Shown: one piece after another, positions 6,198 to 7,580 of the stretch
How positions within the stretch are numbered: position 1 is the first letter of the stretch
How the letters are laid out: each line of letters opens with the position of its first letter
NCBI GenBank assembly: GCA_964392115.1
Contig: CAYMOU010000097.1
Location: 1-7,580, forward strand
Source of the DNA: CAYXWM01 sp964392115
GTDB lineage: Bacteria > Bacillota > Clostridia > Lachnospirales > WRBF01
Length of the DNA stretch: 7,580 bases
Direction: 5' to 3'
Made by a program: the position numbers and the translations under genes
Notes under the pieces: generated by a model
The model's input: only the letters and a program-made list of their open reading frames with translations
Told to the model about the DNA's origin: nothing
Database searches by the model: none

Positions 6198-6231
6198 AGA
6201 AGCATTTGTTTTCAAACCGTTCCATGCTTCT
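6198..6231 (-). repeat. Inverted repeat across the stop codon of the carboxyltransferase gene
   Basis: AGAAGCAT (6198-6205) and ATGCTTCT (6224-6231) form a perfect 8-bp stem with an 18-nt loop that contains the TGA stop (6212-6214). No U run follows. It could affect 3'-end stability of the first cistron or translation of the next, but an 8-bp repeat with a long loop is only moderate evidence. Confidence 0.45.
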
Positions 6232-7555
6232 TGGTGTAAGCGGAAACACGCTTGGAAGACAGCATTTCAAGGGCGATGATAATATGCTTTCTGGTTTGTG
6301 CCGGCTCGATTATTTCGTCTATATAACCCAAAGCGGCAACATCATAAGCCGAATTAACTTGGGTGTTAAGCACTTTTTCAGCCGCATCTGTATTAACCAT
6401 GCCTATTTTTGCATTGCTCCAGCCTAACACCAGGTCTGCGCCTATATGTTTGCTGTTCATCATAAGATAAGGGCCGGCCACGGCGTTTCTCATAATTACG
6501 CTGACTTTGGGCACGGTTGCGCTTGCATAAGCATTGATAATTTGAGAGCCGAGAGAGATAAGCTTGGAGTCGTTGGATTTATTGTTGGAGTACATATTGG
6601 CATCGACCAGATTAACCAACGGTATATTGAAGGCATCGCAGAATTTTACAAATTTTAATAATTTATTTAATCCGTTAACGGTAACGTCACCGTAGTTGGC
6701 AACCAGCCCGGCTGTAAACCCGGCAAATCTTACCATAAACACTTTCATTTCCGGTGCGAAATCCTTTTGGATTTCTGTAAGTAAGCCGTTATCAACCAAA
6801 GAACCTGCTATTGCGTATACATCGGGCAGTTGTTTGTTGTCGGCAGGTACACAGTTGTTTAGGATAACGTCTTCTCTGTTTAAATCTTCGTTTTCGAAGG
6901 CAAAGGGAGCTTCTTCGAGGTTGTTGGACGGTAACAACTCTACCAATTGTCTGATGCCTGCAAGGGCCTGTTGCTCATTTTCATAAGCAAAGTGAGCCAA
7001 ACCGCTTTGAATTGCATGGAAAGTGGCATCCGAACATTTTTCGGGGTCTGTGCCCTTAATGTCGGGATATGTAGTTGGGCTTTCCAAGAATAATTTGCTG
7101 TTGTCTTGAGACATAAACACAAAGTCGGACAGGCCGCAGATAAAGCTTGCTATACCCAAACATTCGCCCTTAACATAGCTAATTTGAGGAATAACCCCGC
7201 TTGCTTCCGATTGAACCGAGAATATTTTGCCGTAAGCGTCCAAAACGTTTGTGCCGTCTTCAAGGTATGTTCCTTGAGAGTCCAGCAAGGCTATAACCGG
7301 GGCGCCCATTTTCAAAGCCAACCCGTAAAGGTTTGCAATTTTTTTTGCATGGGCCGAATTAACCGCTCCTTCTTGACAATATAAATACACAAGCCTACCG
7401 GATATAGTGCCGTGACCGGTTGTTACTTGTGCATCTTTAACATACGAACCTATCGGAACAAAACTGTTTGGGTCCAACACCTCCAAAATCAGCTTGTTGA
7501 TTTGTTCCGGAACGTCTGAAGAAGGATTGCTTTTTTTCTGCTTGTTTGTACTCAT
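6212..7555 (-). CDS. Divergent MmdA/12S-like carboxyltransferase (acyl-CoA carboxylase beta-type, crotonase fold)
   Basis: The 447 residues align by eye along the two crotonase-fold halves of MmdA/PccB/transcarboxylase 12S proteins, which usually exceed 500 residues. Recognisable pieces are LDPNSFVPIGSYV (27-39), GHGTISGRLVYLY (47-59), AHAKKI...LALKMGAPVIAL (69-90), ASGVIPQIS (118-126), SGLAHFAYENEQQAL (184-198), FVKFCDAFNIPLV (302-314), YASATVPKVSVIMR (343-356), SKHIGADLVLGW (368-379) and LGYIDEIIEP (409-418). The usual N-terminal HxKGKLTARERI region is missing and internal loops are shortened. Catalytic glycine motifs are altered: DSGGAR becomes DSQGTY (92-97), CAGGAV becomes CLGIAS (132-137), and the second-half YGGAY becomes VAGPY (359-363). 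There is no frameshift, the start (ATG 7555) has a GGAGGT site, and the gene leads the operon, so it is not a pseudogene. Its substrate is unknown; it may be a specialised or catalytically impaired subunit. Confidence 0.85.
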   Translation of the reverse strand: MSTNKQKKSNPSSDVPEQINKLILEVLDPNSFVPIGSYVKDAQVTTGHGTISGRLVYLYCQEGAVNSAHAKKIANLYGLALKMGAPVIALLDSQGTYLEDGTNVLDAYGKIFSVQSEASGVIPQISYVKGECLGIASFICGLSDFVFMSQDNSKLFLESPTTYPDIKGTDPEKCSDATFHAIQSGLAHFAYENEQQALAGIRQLVELLPSNNLEEAPFAFENEDLNREDVILNNCVPADNKQLPDVYAIAGSLVDNGLLTEIQKDFAPEMKVFMVRFAGFTAGLVANYGDVTVNGLNKLLKFVKFCDAFNIPLVNLVDANMYSNNKSNDSKLISLGSQIINAYASATVPKVSVIMRNAVAGPYLMMNSKHIGADLVLGWSNAKIGMVNTDAAEKVLNTQVNSAYDVAALGYIDEIIEPAQTRKHIIIALEMLSSKRVSAYTKKHGTV

Positions 7556-7580
7556 TCATATACCTCCACTTTAGAGCTTG

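Noticed and set aside
6212..7555. Reading the MmdA-like gene as a pseudogene because of lost motifs
   Set aside because: The frame is uninterrupted over 447 codons, has a strong ribosome site, keeps the overall fold motifs and heads an operon of intact partners.
7520..7559. Alternative ATG at 7559, four bases upstream of the chosen start
   Set aside because: It is in another frame and only two bases from the GGAGGT site; the ATG at 7555 has the right spacing and the frame that matches the protein family.

Overview
The window reads as a low-GC, Gram-positive-type anaerobe, most likely a member of the Clostridia (Bacillota). The reasons are strong Shine-Dalgarno sites (GGAGGT or AGGAG type) ahead of nearly every gene, the protein flavour, a free-standing 466-residue OadA without a fused biotin domain, and an ECF S-component, dusB and greA side by side. 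I cannot name the species. Every gene I can support lies on the minus strand, so transcription runs from high to low coordinates.

Block 1 (7555 down to 2317) is one membrane-pump operon. In transcription order it encodes an MmdA-like carboxyltransferase with an eroded active site, an OadG/MmdD-type small membrane subunit, a free biotin carrier protein (EAMKM site), the sodium-translocating beta subunit (OadB/MmdB/GcdB), and an OadA-type Zn/TIM-barrel carboxyltransferase. A strong rho-independent terminator at 2281-2310 closes it. The known chemistry of such complexes is transfer of carboxyl to biotin by the alpha subunit, then decarboxylation at the beta subunit coupled to Na+ export. The unusual point is that two unrelated carboxyltransferase folds share one carrier. 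This is the parts list of a Propionibacterium-type transcarboxylase (12S, 5S, 1.3S) joined to a Na+ pump. Three gaps inside the operon carry perfect or near-perfect inverted repeats that would fold in the mRNA.

Block 2 is a gap of 488 bases (1829-2316). It holds the operon terminator, a second long hairpin behind it, a near-consensus promoter (1971-1999), and a leader of about 135 nt in which I see a nested, possibly pseudoknotted fold upstream of the next gene.

Block 3 (1828 down to 1) is a small housekeeping cluster: an ECF vitamin-transporter S component, tRNA-dihydrouridine synthase dusB, and the first 34 codons of greA, which runs off the left edge. A 159-base gap before greA contains an extended -10 promoter candidate and a small palindrome.

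The most rewarding places to look again are the degenerate carboxyltransferase with its role in a hybrid pump, and the structured leader of the ECF gene.
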